The notes under the pieces are model-generated. The model had not been told where the DNA came from and searched no databases. It worked only from the letters and a program-made list of their open reading frames with translations. From Chloranthus sessilifolius (Eukaryota > Streptophyta > Magnoliopsida > Chloranthales > Chloranthaceae), in assembly GCA_021018995.1 (NCBI GenBank), contig CM037586.1, positions 146,920,060-146,984,059 on the forward strand: a stretch of 64,000 bases of DNA, written 5' to 3'. Made by a program: the position numbers and the translations under genes. Positions 23,730 to 37,353 of this stretch are shown piece after piece. The stretch's first letter is position 1. The number at the start of each line of letters is the position of its first letter.

Positions 23730-24473
23730 TTGCTGGAATAAACTTCCGACTATCTTCAATCTCATTAGAAGAGGCATACAAATTGATCAAAAGTGTTTCT
23801 TTTGTAGGCACGCAGAAGAAGGCATCGAGCACCTTCTCCTCACCTGTGAGAAAATATGGCCCATTTAGATAGATTTCTTTAAAGCTCTTGATATCTCTTC
23901 CTGCATACATAAGAACCTAGTTGTATTTCTTTCTGCATGGGATCAGTGCGATATTATGGGCATCAAGAAATGGATTTGGAACCACCTCCATATTTTAATT
24001 CTTTGGAATATCTGGATATCTCGGAACAACATCAAATGAAACAACTCTTCTTTTAATGCCAAGAGGCTCACTCAAGACAATATCATCACCGTATGCAATT
24101 GGACGATAGCGGATGGCAAAGGCGACTCTATCTTCAACATTAGAAGCTTCGATATGGATCAATTGTTATTTATTTTTCATTCTTTGTAGGGGGACATTAC
24201 TTTGTAGAGGTTTTGGCTTCCCTTTTTATTTGTTGAAGGTTTTTTTCCGGACTCTCCGGTTTCCTCCGAGCGTAGGTTTTTTCCCACTTCACTCAGGTTT
24301 CCTACGCCACCTAAGTACCTATTCTTGTTTTCTCCGGGAAGTCCGATTTTCCATATAACAATGCTTTGGGTGCTACCTAGTGTATTACTTGGACTCTCCA
24401 AGGCACTAGTTTAGCTTTTATACTCTTTATAATAAAATAACTTTCAAAAAAGAAATTTATAGGTGGTAAAAGA

Positions 24474-24937
24474 TAATTTGTCACCTTTATATTTGATTAT
24501 TCAAGATATGCTCATGTTTATTTAATTGATTCTAAAAATAAAGTTTTAGATAAATTTAAGACGTACAAGTCATTGGTAGCGAGTGGAGAATACATGTCAA
24601 ATGATTTCTCCAAATTTTATGATATTTATGAAATTCGTATGAAGTGATAGCCCCTATATTCCTAAATAAAACGGGATTGTAGAAAGAAAAAAATATATAT
24701 TGGTAGAGATGATTAATGCTATGTTGATAGATTCAATTTAAATTGAAATTTGTAGGGTGAAGCGTTATTGGCTGCTTCATATATATTCAGTAGAGTGCCA
24801 CATAAGAAGTCATTTATTATATCTTATGAATATTGGTTAGGTAAAAAGCCTAATTAAAATTATTTTAAAATGTGCGGGGTAGAACAATTATTAGGCTAGT
24901 AGAACTTAAGAAACCTAAATTAATATCTAAAGCAAGG

Positions 24938-24982
<45 letters not shown>

Positions 24983-25010
24983 CTGAATATGCAAATATAT
25001 AAAACAAAAG
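24474..25010 (+). pseudogene. Ty1/copia integrase relic
   Basis: Translation in shifting frames gives FVTFIFDYSRYAHVYLIDSK, then NGIVERK, then ASYIFSRVPHKKS and YEYWLGKKPN. These are the integrase core and its C-terminal side in Ty1/copia elements. The expected conserved Asp-rich start and most flanking parts are missing, and several stops interrupt it. A (AT)n run (24941-24980) splits the last piece (IAEYANI). Confidence 0.75.
24941..24980. repeat. (AT)n microsatellite
   Basis: Forty bp of uninterrupted AT dinucleotides within the copia relic. Confidence 0.97.
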
Positions 25011-25310
25011 AGAAAAAAATAAAACAGATACAAGCTCAGCTACTGTGGAGCTTCGGCATCACTACCACACCACAATAGAAGAGCAAAACCAAGAACAACT
25101 AAATAAATTACAACCTCATAGATAAGTTCAGGAGACCTAGCCTATCATCGTGAAGACAAATCCGAGTCTAAAGAGTGCACTACTTACTATCCTTAAAATA
25201 CATATTTATATAGATTTATGTTGATTTTATAAAAAAAAGTAACAATAAATAATGTTCGTAGTTAATAAATTAAATATATGAGTTGATCGAATCTCACTAC
25301 AAAGAATAAG
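25011..25310. other. Gene-free spacer
   Basis: No feature recognised between the copia relic and the start of MULE copy B. Confidence 0.4.
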
Positions 25311-25754
25311 GGGAAATTTACCAGATCGACCCTGTCCGATATACCTTTTACGTCAGAGACCCTGTATTTTCACCTTAACCCAAACCGACCAGCTACAAGC
25401 CTAGCCGGCCCTAAGGAGAGTAAAAAGTCCAAATTACCCCCTTCTATGACTTTCTTTAACCCACAAAAGCATCCTCTTCTTCCTCATTTAAATATGGTAA
25501 AAAGTTAGAGGTGGGTCAGGTGATGACATCTTCTTCCTTAGTTCAATCTGCTCTGATCTGCTATTTCGAAGAAGAAAACAGAGGCTTGGGAGAAGAAGCC
25601 CCTACATTTTCTCATTGTAAAAAGAAGACTCTGCAGTTTCTCGTTGCGACGCAAGGTATCCTACTTAAACCTCATTTTCAGTTTGTTAATTTGTTAGGGT
25701 CTCTTAATGGTGCAGTATAAGAAATAATTTTATTTCCTTGATAAATTTTTTAAA

Positions 25755-25925
25755 CAGTCGATATCGACTATATATACAATCGATATCGACTAGGTATAGA
25801 GTCGATATCGATTCGCTAACCAGTCGATATCGACTGTTTATATAATCGATATCGACTCCATACCCAGTTGATATCGATTGTATATATAGTCGATATCGAT
25901 TGTATAAACAGTTGATATGTGTTAA
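25755..25925. repeat. 22-bp palindromic array B1 (subterminal)
   Basis: Eight units. Most read TCGATATCGA with 12-bp spacers, giving an exact 22-bp pitch. This is the least decayed array of the set. It is upstream of the transposase ATG at 25986. Confidence 0.95.
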
Positions 25926-28587
25926 CAATCGTCTTCTCTTTTGTATCATCAGTCTTATGATCCCTTCCTTCTTCTTAAACAGGCAATGACGGATGTGGGC
26001 ATTCATCTTCTCTATCACTATGATGACCTTCTTGTCAATGATGATGGCTTGTATGAAGGTGGTCAGTAAAGGGTTATTAATATTTCGACTGGTATTTCTT
26101 ATAAACAATTCATATGGCGAATGTCTGTTGTCAGTTTTACGATGACAAATTAAATAGTTTCGATAAAGTTCCATATGAAGATAGTGAATACTCATGTGGT
26201 TGCCAAAATTTTGAACTCTAATGATTTGGCCACCGTATTTATGTTTTATAAATCAGGAGTGGACATCATAAATGTATTCATCATTAAGGAACTGTCATCC
26301 TTTCGAGTCGAAGCTGAACAAATACCTCTTAGGGGGACTGATTTTGTGAGTAACCATTCATTTCAGCCATGTAAGTTTGAGAAGGATGGAACTATATATG
26401 ATACCATCTCGTTAGGCGATAACAATGATATTACAGCGAATATATTTGCCAGAAAAGTAACTATTGATTTAAACGATGCTCCAATTAAATCGTATGATGA
26501 TCCACTAAAATATATGTATGGCTCACAACAATGTAGTCAAGGGTCAGACTACACTTCAGAAAGGGTGGTGGATACTAAATATTTTAGTCATATCTTCCCC
26601 GATGGATAGACAACTTGGTTGACTCACGAATAATGTTCTACCATGTCATCGATGGGGATTATCGGAGAAGCTCAGCCCCATGTCTATACACATGAGCATC
26701 CCTTCGGTAAAGGGCCTAGTCAATCATACCAGAACTCCTTCGGTGAAGGATCTAGTCAACCACATCAAAACCTATTCGGTAAAGGATCTAGTCAACCACC
26801 TGAGAACACCGCTAGTGAATAGCTTAGTCATCCCCAATCCACTAATCAAGATAACTTAGATGAAGATTATGATGGCAAAACGGATGGATTTATAAATGAA
26901 GATCCGAAAAATTTTGTGAGAGGCATTGATAATCTCCTAGTAGACGGAGATTACGAAGTTTCGGAGGCATCGGGCGACTCTTCCGATCAAGAGGTGGAAA
27001 CTGAATAGTGGAATTGGACGTTTAAAGTTGGAGAGATCTTTAGAGAAGCAAACATTTTAAAGAGCATTGAAAGAACACGCGGTGGAGAAAAACTTCCAAA
27101 TCTGACCCTTGAAAACAGCTAGTTATCGAGTGACAGTCGGATGCTACGAACCCGATTGTTCGTGGCGAATACATGCTTCTAAATTGACTGGGCTTGACTC
27201 TTTTAAAATCAAGACGTTCAAGAATACTCACACATGTGTGGCCGCTAAGATCAGACCGTACGGTTACCGTAATGCAACAATTTTATAGCCAATTATGTAC
27301 GGGAGAAATGTATAAAAGGATTCGACTACACACCTGCGTCGATAATGTTTGATATTACAAAAGCTTATAACGTGCAAATCTCATATGTTAAAGCTTGGAG
27401 GGGGAACGAATTTGCCCTTAATGATATTAGAGGCAGTTGGGAAGGATAATTTATAGATCTACAGGCCTACATGCAGGAGATAAAAAGGATAGATCCTAAT
27501 GTATGAACGTCCTTTCAACTTACGCTTGACGGTAAGTTTCAAAGAGTTTTTTGAGGTTCTGGCCCGTGCATCGAAAGCTACCGCAATACACTTCGTCGTA
27601 TTTTGCTTGTAAATGACATACACCTACGGGGATGTTTCAAAGGGATCCTACTTATCACCTCGGTGCATGACGGTAATGGCCATATATTACCATTAGCATT
27701 TGTCGTCATCGAGTTAGAAGAAGAGGATACGTGGATGTGATTTCTTGAACGGATATGTGCATTTGTAATCGGTGAGTTTACCAAATATTTCGTTATTATC
27801 ATGGATAGGTCAAAGGGTTTAATAAAAGTGGTGAAATATATCTTCCCTAACGCATACCACAGCTACTGCATGCGACATATGACATAAAATTTGGCACACC
27901 AGTATCCTAGGAATAGTGTAAAGGGTCTATGGTGGATCGTTGCGCATGCATATTCAGTAGAGAGATTTGATTACTTTATTAATAAAATAAAGAAAGATGC
28001 TGGTAATCCTCGGGTCGTAGAGTATATTTTAAAAATAAACCTGAAGCATTGGGCACAAACATATATAAAAAGAAGGCAGTATGATTCTCTGACTATGAAT
28101 AATACTGAAAGCTTAAACAGTGTACTGAAGATAGCTCAGGAGAAACCAATTATTGATTTAATCAGAACTACTAGAGATAAAGTTGCTGATTATTTTCAAA
28201 AGCGTAGACAGATATCTAAGAAATAGAGCACCCTCCTCTGCCCAAAAGCAAACGAGCACATGAAGAAGGTGTTGCAATGGGTTAGTAGAAAGAAAGCTCA
28301 ATCATATGGGTGTGATCAATTTCAAGTTAATTTCAGGAATTTCATTCATCAGACCGACTTGGAACAGAAGATATGTACTTACCGCCGTTAGCACATTCAT
28401 GGTTTACCTTCCTCGCATGCCGTTGTGGTCGTCAATCGGAGAAGTTTCAATTACCATAACTTCTATACGAAGTACTTTTTCACCGCTTGTTTTAGACAAA
28501 CATACGATGAACACTGACTTTCCACCCTCGATAAAAGCCAATGGAAATTTCAGGCTGAGCAACTACCTAAAAATATGAAAGTGAGAC

Positions 28588-30084
28588 TGATGAGTAGTGA
28601 AATATGATAATATTTCACCCCTAAAGACCTATATTTAGCCATCCGATGAAGGTTATCTAATGGAATTTATAAAGTTTTCTGAGTTTCAGGTAAAATTGGT
28701 CATTTGATGCATTAAGGAGTATAAAAGAACGCAAAGTCAACAAACATCGGAACACTGAAGCAAACCCTAACTATTCTGTTATGTCGATCAATCGACCCCC
28801 AAGGTCGATGCATCGACATAACAACATAAGTTTTAGATTCAAATTCGAAATCAAATCTGGTTGATTGATCAATCGACTAAGTTTAAAATTTTAATTCCGA
28901 ACCCGAAAAGATATTTAAGAAAAATCTCTGAGGATTCGGGGGGATCCTCTCCATTTTTCATGGTTGTGTTTGGCTTTTGAGTTTTTGAGGGCATTCAGTC
29001 CCGGGGGTTCCAGTTTTGATATTATTCATTTTCCTTTATTAAAACGAGGGGGACTAGTTATCATTTTATGCACTTGTGAAAAAGGATTGTACCAGATTTG
29101 AATTAAAGCTTTTTGTGGATTTTGTTCAAGCACTTTACGGTATTTTGATGTCATTTTTAATTCCTATTTTTATTTTATCATTTATTTCTATTATGTGCAG
29201 CTAGTTCCATTAAGGATGAGGATCTAATGAATTTCATCCGAAGTAGTCATTTATCGTAATGTAAATTTGCGATTGAGATATTAGATTCATTTAAAAGGCC
29301 CTAATGTTGTTATTGATAGTGATAAAATCTGATTGCAATCTGAGATCTAGGAGCTAATCATGCCCTATGATCTCAGCCTTGCAATAATAATTTTATCCTA
29401 ATTATTGCCCATCTCGGGGTTAAGTTTTACTACCATCTGAGGTATAAGTGTTAATCATACACTCATGGGATGTTAATCATACATATCCATGATCTCATAT
29501 TGGTGGTGTGACTTTACCCCAGTGGTAAGTTCCAATTACCATCCGAGGTGAGTGTTAATCATACACTCATGGGATGTTAATCTTACATCTCCTTGATCTT
29601 AGATCAATAGTTTAGAATTTACCTAGAGATTTGGTTCTGAATATTGTCTGAGGTGTGAGTGTTAATCATACACTCATGGGATGTTAATCATACATCCCCA
29701 TGATCTCATATCTATATTTTAGAACTCATGTGTGTTTGGGGCTGGTGCTTCTTCTTAGATATCTTTTGAAGATCTCACATCTTAATCCACAGATTTATAT
29801 TGTACAAATGATAAATTTATGATGGGAGGATTTAGTATCCCAATCCTTATCTTTTATCATCTGTTTAAATTTTAATTTATTGTTAGTACTTATCTCACCC
29901 TCAAAATTCTCAAGTTTTTAATTTAAAAGATACTGTGATAGATTTGTGGTTATTCTTTTGGTTAATTGTTATTTCTGATTATCATTTTCTAACCAATCTT
30001 CGTGGAAACAATCTCGTACTCTGTACCCACTGACTACATCATGATTCATTCACTTGCGAGTAAAACACACATTTAAAAATAACA
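28588..30084 (+). repeat. 5' LTR of element 1
   Basis: It is 1497 bp and matches 56282-57800. Near 28780-28885 it has the palindrome words GTCGATCAATCGAC and ATTGATCAATCGAC. Around 29451-29700 three blocks each carry TTAATCATACA twice, 22 bp apart; blocks repeat about every 105 bp. Compared with the 3' LTR it lacks one palindrome unit (about 17 bp). Confidence 0.93.
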
Positions 30085-30090
30085 AGTATT

Positions 30091-30112
30091 TAGCGCCGTT
30101 GCCGGGGATTGG
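30091..30112 (+). promoter_or_regulatory. Primer binding site (tRNA-Asp)
   Basis: GCGCCGTTGCCGGGGAT matches the complement of the 3' end of plant tRNA-Asp, apart from TAG in place of TGG at its start. It lies six bases after the LTR. Athila elements commonly use tRNA-Asp. Confidence 0.88.
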
Positions 30113-30239
30113 ATTTAGAAAATCTAAAAATTTTAGGAAATAGAAAATTAATTTTAAGAATTTCTGTAGGTTTAAATTAATAATTTTATTAGTTTTGAAA
30201 AAAAAAATTTGAATTAAAAAAAAAAAGTCCAAAAATATT

Positions 30240-30445
30240 GAGATCGATCAATCGAGCTAGACCCTCAATCAATCGACTCTAAAAAATCTATAAATTTTTC
30301 CTCCATAATCTTTTGATTTTTGAAATTTTAAAAAAAAAAAAACTTGAATTTTGAATTCTAATTCTCGATCGATCGACCTAAACCCTCGATCAATCGGAGA
30401 CTGTTCTTGATCGATCGATCGACCTAAGCCCTTGATCAATCGAAC
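30240..30445. repeat. TCGATCGATCGA words in the leader of element 1
   Basis: Copies of ATCGATCAATCGA, TCGATCGATCGACC and similar words lie between the primer site and gag, in groups about 20-22 bp apart with A-rich spacers. Confidence 0.8.
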
Positions 30446-33400
30446 TTAAAAAAAAAAAAAAACAAACACAAATAAAAAATCGGTGCATCTTGTGTGGAAT
30501 ACGTGTGTCTTTGTATGCACACGGGTCCTCTAGAGATAAATCTTTAGAACCTTTCAATTCTGAGATCGAGCGAACTTATCATTCGAATAAAAAAGAGATC
30601 AGAACAGGGCGAGAAGCTAGAAGTGAAAAATTAATTCAATTCGAAATGAATGCAAACGATTGTGAAGATCACCCACATGAAAATGAGGAGGAACCAACTC
30701 TGAGGGAGTTGTTTGCTCCTATAACTATAAACACCCCTTCTTGCATCAGGCAGATTTGAATTTCATACAAATGTGATTCAAATCCTTCCAATTTTTCACG
30801 ACATGGATAGAGAAGACCCGTACCAACACATCAAAGACTTCGTTGAAGTCTGTTCATCAGTATATCAAAATTTCAGTGAGGAATTTGTGAGATTACGTTT
30901 ATTTCCTAAAGCCTGATTAAATTTCTTATCAGCTGGATCCATAACCACCTGGGATCAGATGATTAAGAAATTTTTATCAAAATTCTTTCCCATGGCCAAG
31001 ACTAATGCCTTAAGATATGAAATCTCTGATTTTACATAAGAAGAGGATGAGAGATTTTATGAAGCTTGAGATAGGTTCTTGGATATCTTATTGAAGTGTC
31101 TGCATCATGGATTCTTAAAATAGAGATTGGTCTAATATTTTTACAACGGACTGGATCAGGCCAATTAGCATCTGATCGAATCAATGAACAGTAGAGGATT
31201 CCTTGGACTTAGAGAAAATGAATCCTATCAATTCTTAGAAAAGTTGGCTGAAGATTCACAGCAATGAGACTTTTCGAAAACTCGAGATAAACCAAACAAG
31301 AGTCGAGATCAAGCAGGAGGCTCAACAAAGAAAGGAAGATTGTATGTGGTGAAAAAAACACCTGATCTCATGGCAAAAATAGATTTCCTTACTCGATAAG
31401 TTGAGGAATTGAAGTTGAAGAAGAACATGAGTGCTGTGAATATACAATTAGATCCATGTTCATATTGTGCAAGTCCAATGTACACATCTGATGATTGCCC
31501 TTCAATACAGAATTACTCAGAAGATCCTTGCAAGCAATTGAACGCATTGAACACCTATGGTTGAAATCAGGGAAATGTCTACAATGAAAATAATCCAAAT
31601 AGTTAGAAATATCATCAAAAAATTTCATGGAAGCAAGGAAATCAAAAACCTCAAGGTAGAGGACAAGGGATGAATTTTTATCCAAATCAAAATTTCAATC
31701 AAGGACCACAACAACAGTTTGGTCAATGACAATTCCACCAATAGCACTATGGGGGTGGAAACCAATTTCACCAAAATTAAAATCAAAATAAGCAACCCAG
31801 GCAATCCAACCAGAATTATCAATTCTCACAACCAATGTTGGAATATTAGAACCAACCGACACAGCAACTCGTGAGTCAATCTGGTTTTGCGTAAAATTTT
31901 CCATCGCCTGGATTCAATAATCAACAAGGAAACATTGTGCCATGTCATCCTCAGAACCAATATTCTCAAAATGAGGATATGTGAAAGTTCATCCAATCAA
32001 ATGCTTCTTCGATATCAAGGATAGAAACTCAAATTGGTTAACTGGCAACACTCTTATATGAAAGGGAAAAGGGATCATTTCCTACCCAGCCAATTCCAAA
32101 TCCGAGAGGACAAATTGTCATCGAGCATGCCTCGACCTCATCACAGGAAGAAAGCCAACAACAAATCAAAGTAATCACAACGTTGAGATCTGGAAAGCAG
32201 ATTGACAACAAAGTGAAAATGTCAAAAGAAGATAAGAAGTCTGAACTTGAGGACAAAATTAAGATGAACGAAGAAGTCGAAGAAGAGGAGAAACAAGAGA
32301 AAAAGACTGAAGAAAAGAATGAGAGAGAAAAAAGGTTCATGCCCAAAGTCCCATATCCTTAAAGGCTAATGGGACTAAAGAAAAATCGCAATCAGAAAGG
32401 GATCATTGAAATGTTCAAGCAGTTAAAGATCAATATTCCCTTCCTAGATGTCATTAAGCAAATACCGACATGTAAAAAAATTAAAAGACTTGGTCACGAT
32501 CAAGAGGAAGACTAACATCCCGAAGAAAGCTTTCTTAGCAGAGCAGGTAAGTTCAGTATTGCAAGCGAGACTTTCGATTAAATACAAGGACCCTGGTTGT
32601 CCTATAATTTCAATCATTATAGGGGAAAATCGCATTGATCAAGCACATCTACACCTTGGAGCAAGTGTTAATCTCTTGTCATACTCCGTTTACAAGGAAC
32701 TCGAACTAAGTGAATTAAAGCCCACAGCTATGACCCTTCAACTTGCTAATAGGTCAATCAAGATTTCCAGGGGAATAGTCGAGGATGTCCTTATTAAAGT
32801 AGACACTTTCTACTTTCCAATTGACTTTGTTGTCCTTGGACACCGAACTTACTCCTAAACTGAAAAATAATGTTTCGGTAATTCTGGGAAAACCTTTCCT
32901 AGCAACTTCGAATGCATTAATTAATTGTCGAAATGAGATAATAAATTTGTCATTCGGGAACATGACCATAGAGCTAAATATCTTTCACATTGTATGGCAA
33001 CCTGTTGAAGATGAGGAACATGCACAAGTATACATGATTGATAGTATTGTGGAAAATACATTCTTTGCTTCGGAATACGAGGACCCGTTGGAGGCGTATA
33101 TAGCAAATTTTGATAAAGACTTCGATGTGGATCAGGTGATCCACGAAGTTAATGAGATGTTAGATTTAACGCCACTCTTGGGAGATAATGAATGGCAACT
33201 AAAAGATGAAGCCAAGGAGGAAGAAAGTCAAGAGGCATCGAGAGAAGAAGAGAAATCAAACCTGAAACTGTAATCTCTCCCTGTCGATCTGAAATATGCA
33301 TACTTAGGAAGAGATGAAACTGATCCGATAATTATTTCAGCAAAACTGAATGAGGATCAAGAGGAATAGCTCATTCAAGTACTCCAAAATTATAAAAGTG

Positions 33401-33896
33401 CAATCAGATTATCTATTAAGGACATTAAGGGTATTAGCCCAATAGTGTGTATGCACCGAATTCATTTGGAAGAAAGCACTAAACCCTCTAGAGAACCACA
33501 ACGTAGATTGAATCCAATAATGCAAGACATTGTGAGAAAGGAGGTTATTAAGCTGCTAGATGCTGGGATTATATACCCTATTTCCGACAGCAAATGGGTA
33601 AGACCAACACAAGTGGTTCCCAAGAAGTCTGGAGTAACTGTGATAAAGAATAAAGAGAATGAACTGATACCAACAAAAGTTTACACTGGCTAGAGAGTGT
33701 GCATCGACTATAGAAAGTTGAATTCAATGACAAGGAATGATCGCTTCCCCCTCCCATTCATTGATCAAATGCTTGAGAGACTGGCAGGACATCAATACTA
33801 CTGGTTCCTTTATGGCAACTCTGGATACAATCAGATAGTCATAGCACCAGAAGATCAGGAGAAAACAACATTCACATGTCCATTTGGAATGTTCTC

Positions 33897-35717
33897 TTAT
33901 GTGTGGATTAAGTTGTACTCGCAAGTGCACGAATCGTGATGTAGTCAGTGGGTGCAAAGTACGAGATCGTTCCCACGAGGATTGGTTAGAAATTTTAAAA
34001 TCAAAAATAGCAATTAACTAAAAGAATTTTCACAGATCTATCACAGTAACCAACAACCTAAAATTTTGAGAACTTCTGATAAATGAGATAAATGCTAACA
34101 GATAAATATTAACTGAATTTAAGAATTAAACAATTAATGAAAGATAAGGATTGGGATGCTAAATCCTCCCATCGTAGGTTTATCATTTACAGAATACCAA
34201 TCTGTGGATTGAGATGTGAGATCTTTAACAGATTTCTCAAAAGAAGCATTGCCCCATACACACGTGAGTTCTAAAATATAGATCTGAGATCACGGAGATA
34301 TATGATTAACATCCCATGAGTGTATGATTAACACTCACACCTCGGACAACATTTAGAACCCAATCTCTAGGGTGATTTCCAAAGTACGATCTAAGATCAA
34401 GGAGATGTATGATTAACACCCCATGAGTGTGTGATTAACACCCACACCTCAGATAGTGATTGGAACTCACCACTGGGATAAAGTCACACTATCAATCCGA
34501 AATCAAGGAGATGTATGATTAACACCCCATAAGTGTGTGATTAATACTCACACCTCAGATGACAGTAAAACTTCACCCCGAGATGGGTATAATTATGATA
34601 AAATCATTATTGCAGATCTAAAATCACAAGGCATGATTAGCTCCTAGATCTCAGACTGAAATAATGATTTCATCCTTTTCAATGAATATTAGGGTCTTAA
34701 AAAGTATCTGACATCTTAATCGCACAGATTTATATTAATATAAATGAATACCTCGGATGGGGTTCATTAGATCCCCATCCTTAATGAAACTAGCCACACA
34801 TAATTGAAATAAGTAATAAAAGAAATGCAGAAGTTAAAAATGTCATTAAAATACCGTAAAGAATTATCCACAAAAATTCACGAAAGCTTTAATCTAAAGT
34901 ACGTACACCTCCTTCTTGAAAGTGGATCCAAAATCAGAAAGACTAAGACTTATCTTCTTCTCAAAATGAATATTAAAAAGGTAGTTCAAGAAACTGGGAC
35001 TCAATGCCCTTACACGTTGAAAAGCAGAAGACTAAAAATAGAAGAATGCAGAAAAATGAAAACTCTCCGTCCATAGAACAGAAGACCCCCCGAATGAATA
35101 TATCTCTAAGAATATATTTCTCTCTAATTGCCAAAACAGAAGCCGCTTTTTCCTCCTTGAATCCAAGATTTTCTTCCGTGAAAAGAGTACCGAGATTCTT
35201 GCGGCCAAAGATAATTTCGAACTCAAATGTAAACTTGGTCGATCGATCAACCATATCAGATTCTTTTTTAGAAATTCCAAATCTTCCGGATTAGGTCGAT
35301 CAATCGATCAAAAAGGGACGATCAATCGACCTCCCAGATTTTTGTGAACTCCCGCTAGACTTTGCATCAGACACTGCCTCGGTATTTTGGCCATAACTTT
35401 CTATCCCGAAGTCAGATTGAGGCGATTCATGCGGTGTGGGAAAGCTGACGATGAGCTCTACAACTGTTGTGTTTTGATAATTTTCTGAATCTGACGTCTT
35501 GAAGGTTCAAATTGAGCTCTAAGTCAGGATAAGTTCCGAATGATCCAAGGTAGCACGAATTTGACGTTATATTCTGAACTTTTGGGTTATTTCATGCTCA
35601 ACGCATCTCTAGGCCTGTAAATCACTAAAACTATATAAAACATGTTAAATGGCTTTCATTGGATAGCTAAATGTAGGTCTTTAGGGATAAAATATCATCA
35701 TATTTCACTGCACATCA
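33897..35717 (-). repeat. 3' LTR of element 2 (left copy)
   Basis: It is 1821 bp and nearly identical to 49185-51028. It has the TTAATCA..-type repeat blocks at 34300-34560 and palindrome words at 35236-35330. It lacks one 22-bp palindrome unit present in the other LTR. Confidence 0.93.
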
Positions 35718-35718
35718 T

Positions 35719-35730
35719 ACCCCCAAACCT
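35719..35730 (-). promoter_or_regulatory. Polypurine tract, element 2
   Basis: On the minus strand AGGTTTGGGGGT stands next to the LTR start TGATGTGC. Confidence 0.85.
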
Positions 35731-37353
35731 ACACTTTGATAGTACTCGAGCAAAGAAGATAAACAATACTAAAAAAATAAACTAATAACCTAAGAAAATA
35801 AATGCCACTTTCGTAGGGAGCACGATTGCATTTAGGATATGTAACAAGCCTTTAAACCGCTAGGTGATCCCTAGTGGAGGAGTTTTGTCTCCTGAGGGTT
35901 TTCAGTGAAGTTACCCACAAACTTTAAGGCATTGATTTATGTGAAATTTATTAATTGATCTCATTATGCATTTCTTCTACAAGTACTATGCATGCCATGT
36001 CATTTCCATTGATGCTTAGTTAAGCTAAACTAATGCTTCAATTTACAGATAAATTTTTTTTCTCCTATCTTTAGATGTTTCAATGTGGTCATCAGATCAA
36101 ATAATTTTTATTTGAGGATTTATCTTATTTGTGAACTGTATAGATTTCTGCTTTGATTCAAACCTCACAATAGGTGTACTTCTCAAACTAAAATCACTCT
36201 GATGATGGGTAAATTTTCGCACACATGTGAGAGATCAATACAAAGCAAGCAAAAAGGTCTCACATGATAAATGAAACACGATGCAATCAATGAACAAAGA
36301 TAAATCTCATAAGAACAGATACTTGTATATTCTAAACATGTCATATCAAGTTCCATAGGTATCACATATTTGCTCTCCACCAGGCAGTTACCAATGCAAG
36401 ATCGGATCATGAGGGTCTTTTATAAGGTTATAATGGGGCTCAGGTAAGGGTAAGAAAGAAATGGAAGTTGGGATTCAAAATTTCTGAGAAATTGGAAAAG
36501 AAAACTGACTTTTGACTCTTCTATTTCTCTTCTCTCCCTTTTTTTTTCGTAATCTCTCACTATTTTTCTCAACCTTCTTTTTTTTTTTTTTTTTCTTCTT
36601 TTGCATTTAATCTTCTTATAGCACCTCATATTTTTCGTTCTTTTTCAATTTTTCTTTTTCTTTTTCTTTTCTTTTTATATTTTTGCCATTCACTCTCAGT
36701 AAACACCACAACTCGGTATTTCTCCACTTACTCTCTTTTCCCTCACTCTCATCCCTCGTTCCTAATTTCTCATAAATAAGAAGGGTAAGGTTGATTTTTC
36801 AGAAATGGTGAAGGGGTAAAGGTTAATGTGGCTTATCAAAGAATATATAAAGGTAAATTTTTCAATAGGCTCAAAGGGGTACTAGAAGGATAGATTTATA
36901 TGAGGTGGGGTATTTTAAGCACAAACGAGCCAATGATGGCCTTCAATCACGTCCTCAAAAGATGGTAATTTTGCCTATTTGTCTTGAGCAAACTCATGAT
37001 ACGTTCTAGCACAATAATATGAATTTAATGTCATGCAAAGTCACAAGTCAAAATAAAATGTATGAGATTATGCAAGAATAATTCGTATTCAAAGATAACT
37101 TCGAGTTTATTTAAGCACTCATCAAGGACGGGAAATTGGCGCTAAAGCTCACCGGATTTTATTCTCCGCTAAAATCCTTACAGTTCACAATTTTGATAAA
37201 TTTTCATGATTTAAACTCTTTGAACTGAATCAAACATCAAAAACTCCTCAAGAGCGGGTTTAAGATTTATATGTCAATTTCACCTTAGCTGTACTCTCCT
37301 AAGAACAATGAAACGAAATTGCATTTAATATTCGTTTAAGATCACATAATTTA
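35731..37353. other. Non-coding 3' spacer of element 2
   Basis: No ORF of substance. It includes a CT-rich block at 36500-36680 (GA-rich on the element's own strand). It ends where the solo LTR is inserted. Confidence 0.7.

Larger units (their letters stand above)
19981..24440 (+). pseudogene. LINE (L1-type) ORF2 relic, split by a solo LTR
   Basis: Non-LTR reverse transcriptase pieces in order: KILANRIKKVIGSIIS and GAFIEGRQ (from 19985), VDMEKAYDKISWGYL (20146), GVRQGCPMSPYLFD (from 20318), the YVDD active-site box at 20464-20478, and the linker region (21111-21590). The zinc-binding C-terminal domain follows: FFLWTVC just before 21600, resuming at 23730 with WNKLPT..LIRRGI and CFFCRHAEEGIEHLLLTC. 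Stops and frameshifts are scattered, and the endonuclease half is missing (5' truncation). Coding similarity ends near 23870, and an untranslated tail runs to about 24440. The reading frame is continuous when the inserted LTR is ignored. Confidence 0.85.

Noticed and set aside
33892..33901. Alternative left border of element 2 at TGTGTGG (33900)
   Set aside because: The right LTR starts TGATGTGTGG, and only a border at 33897 (TTATGTGTGG, one change) gives matching TTCTC duplications.
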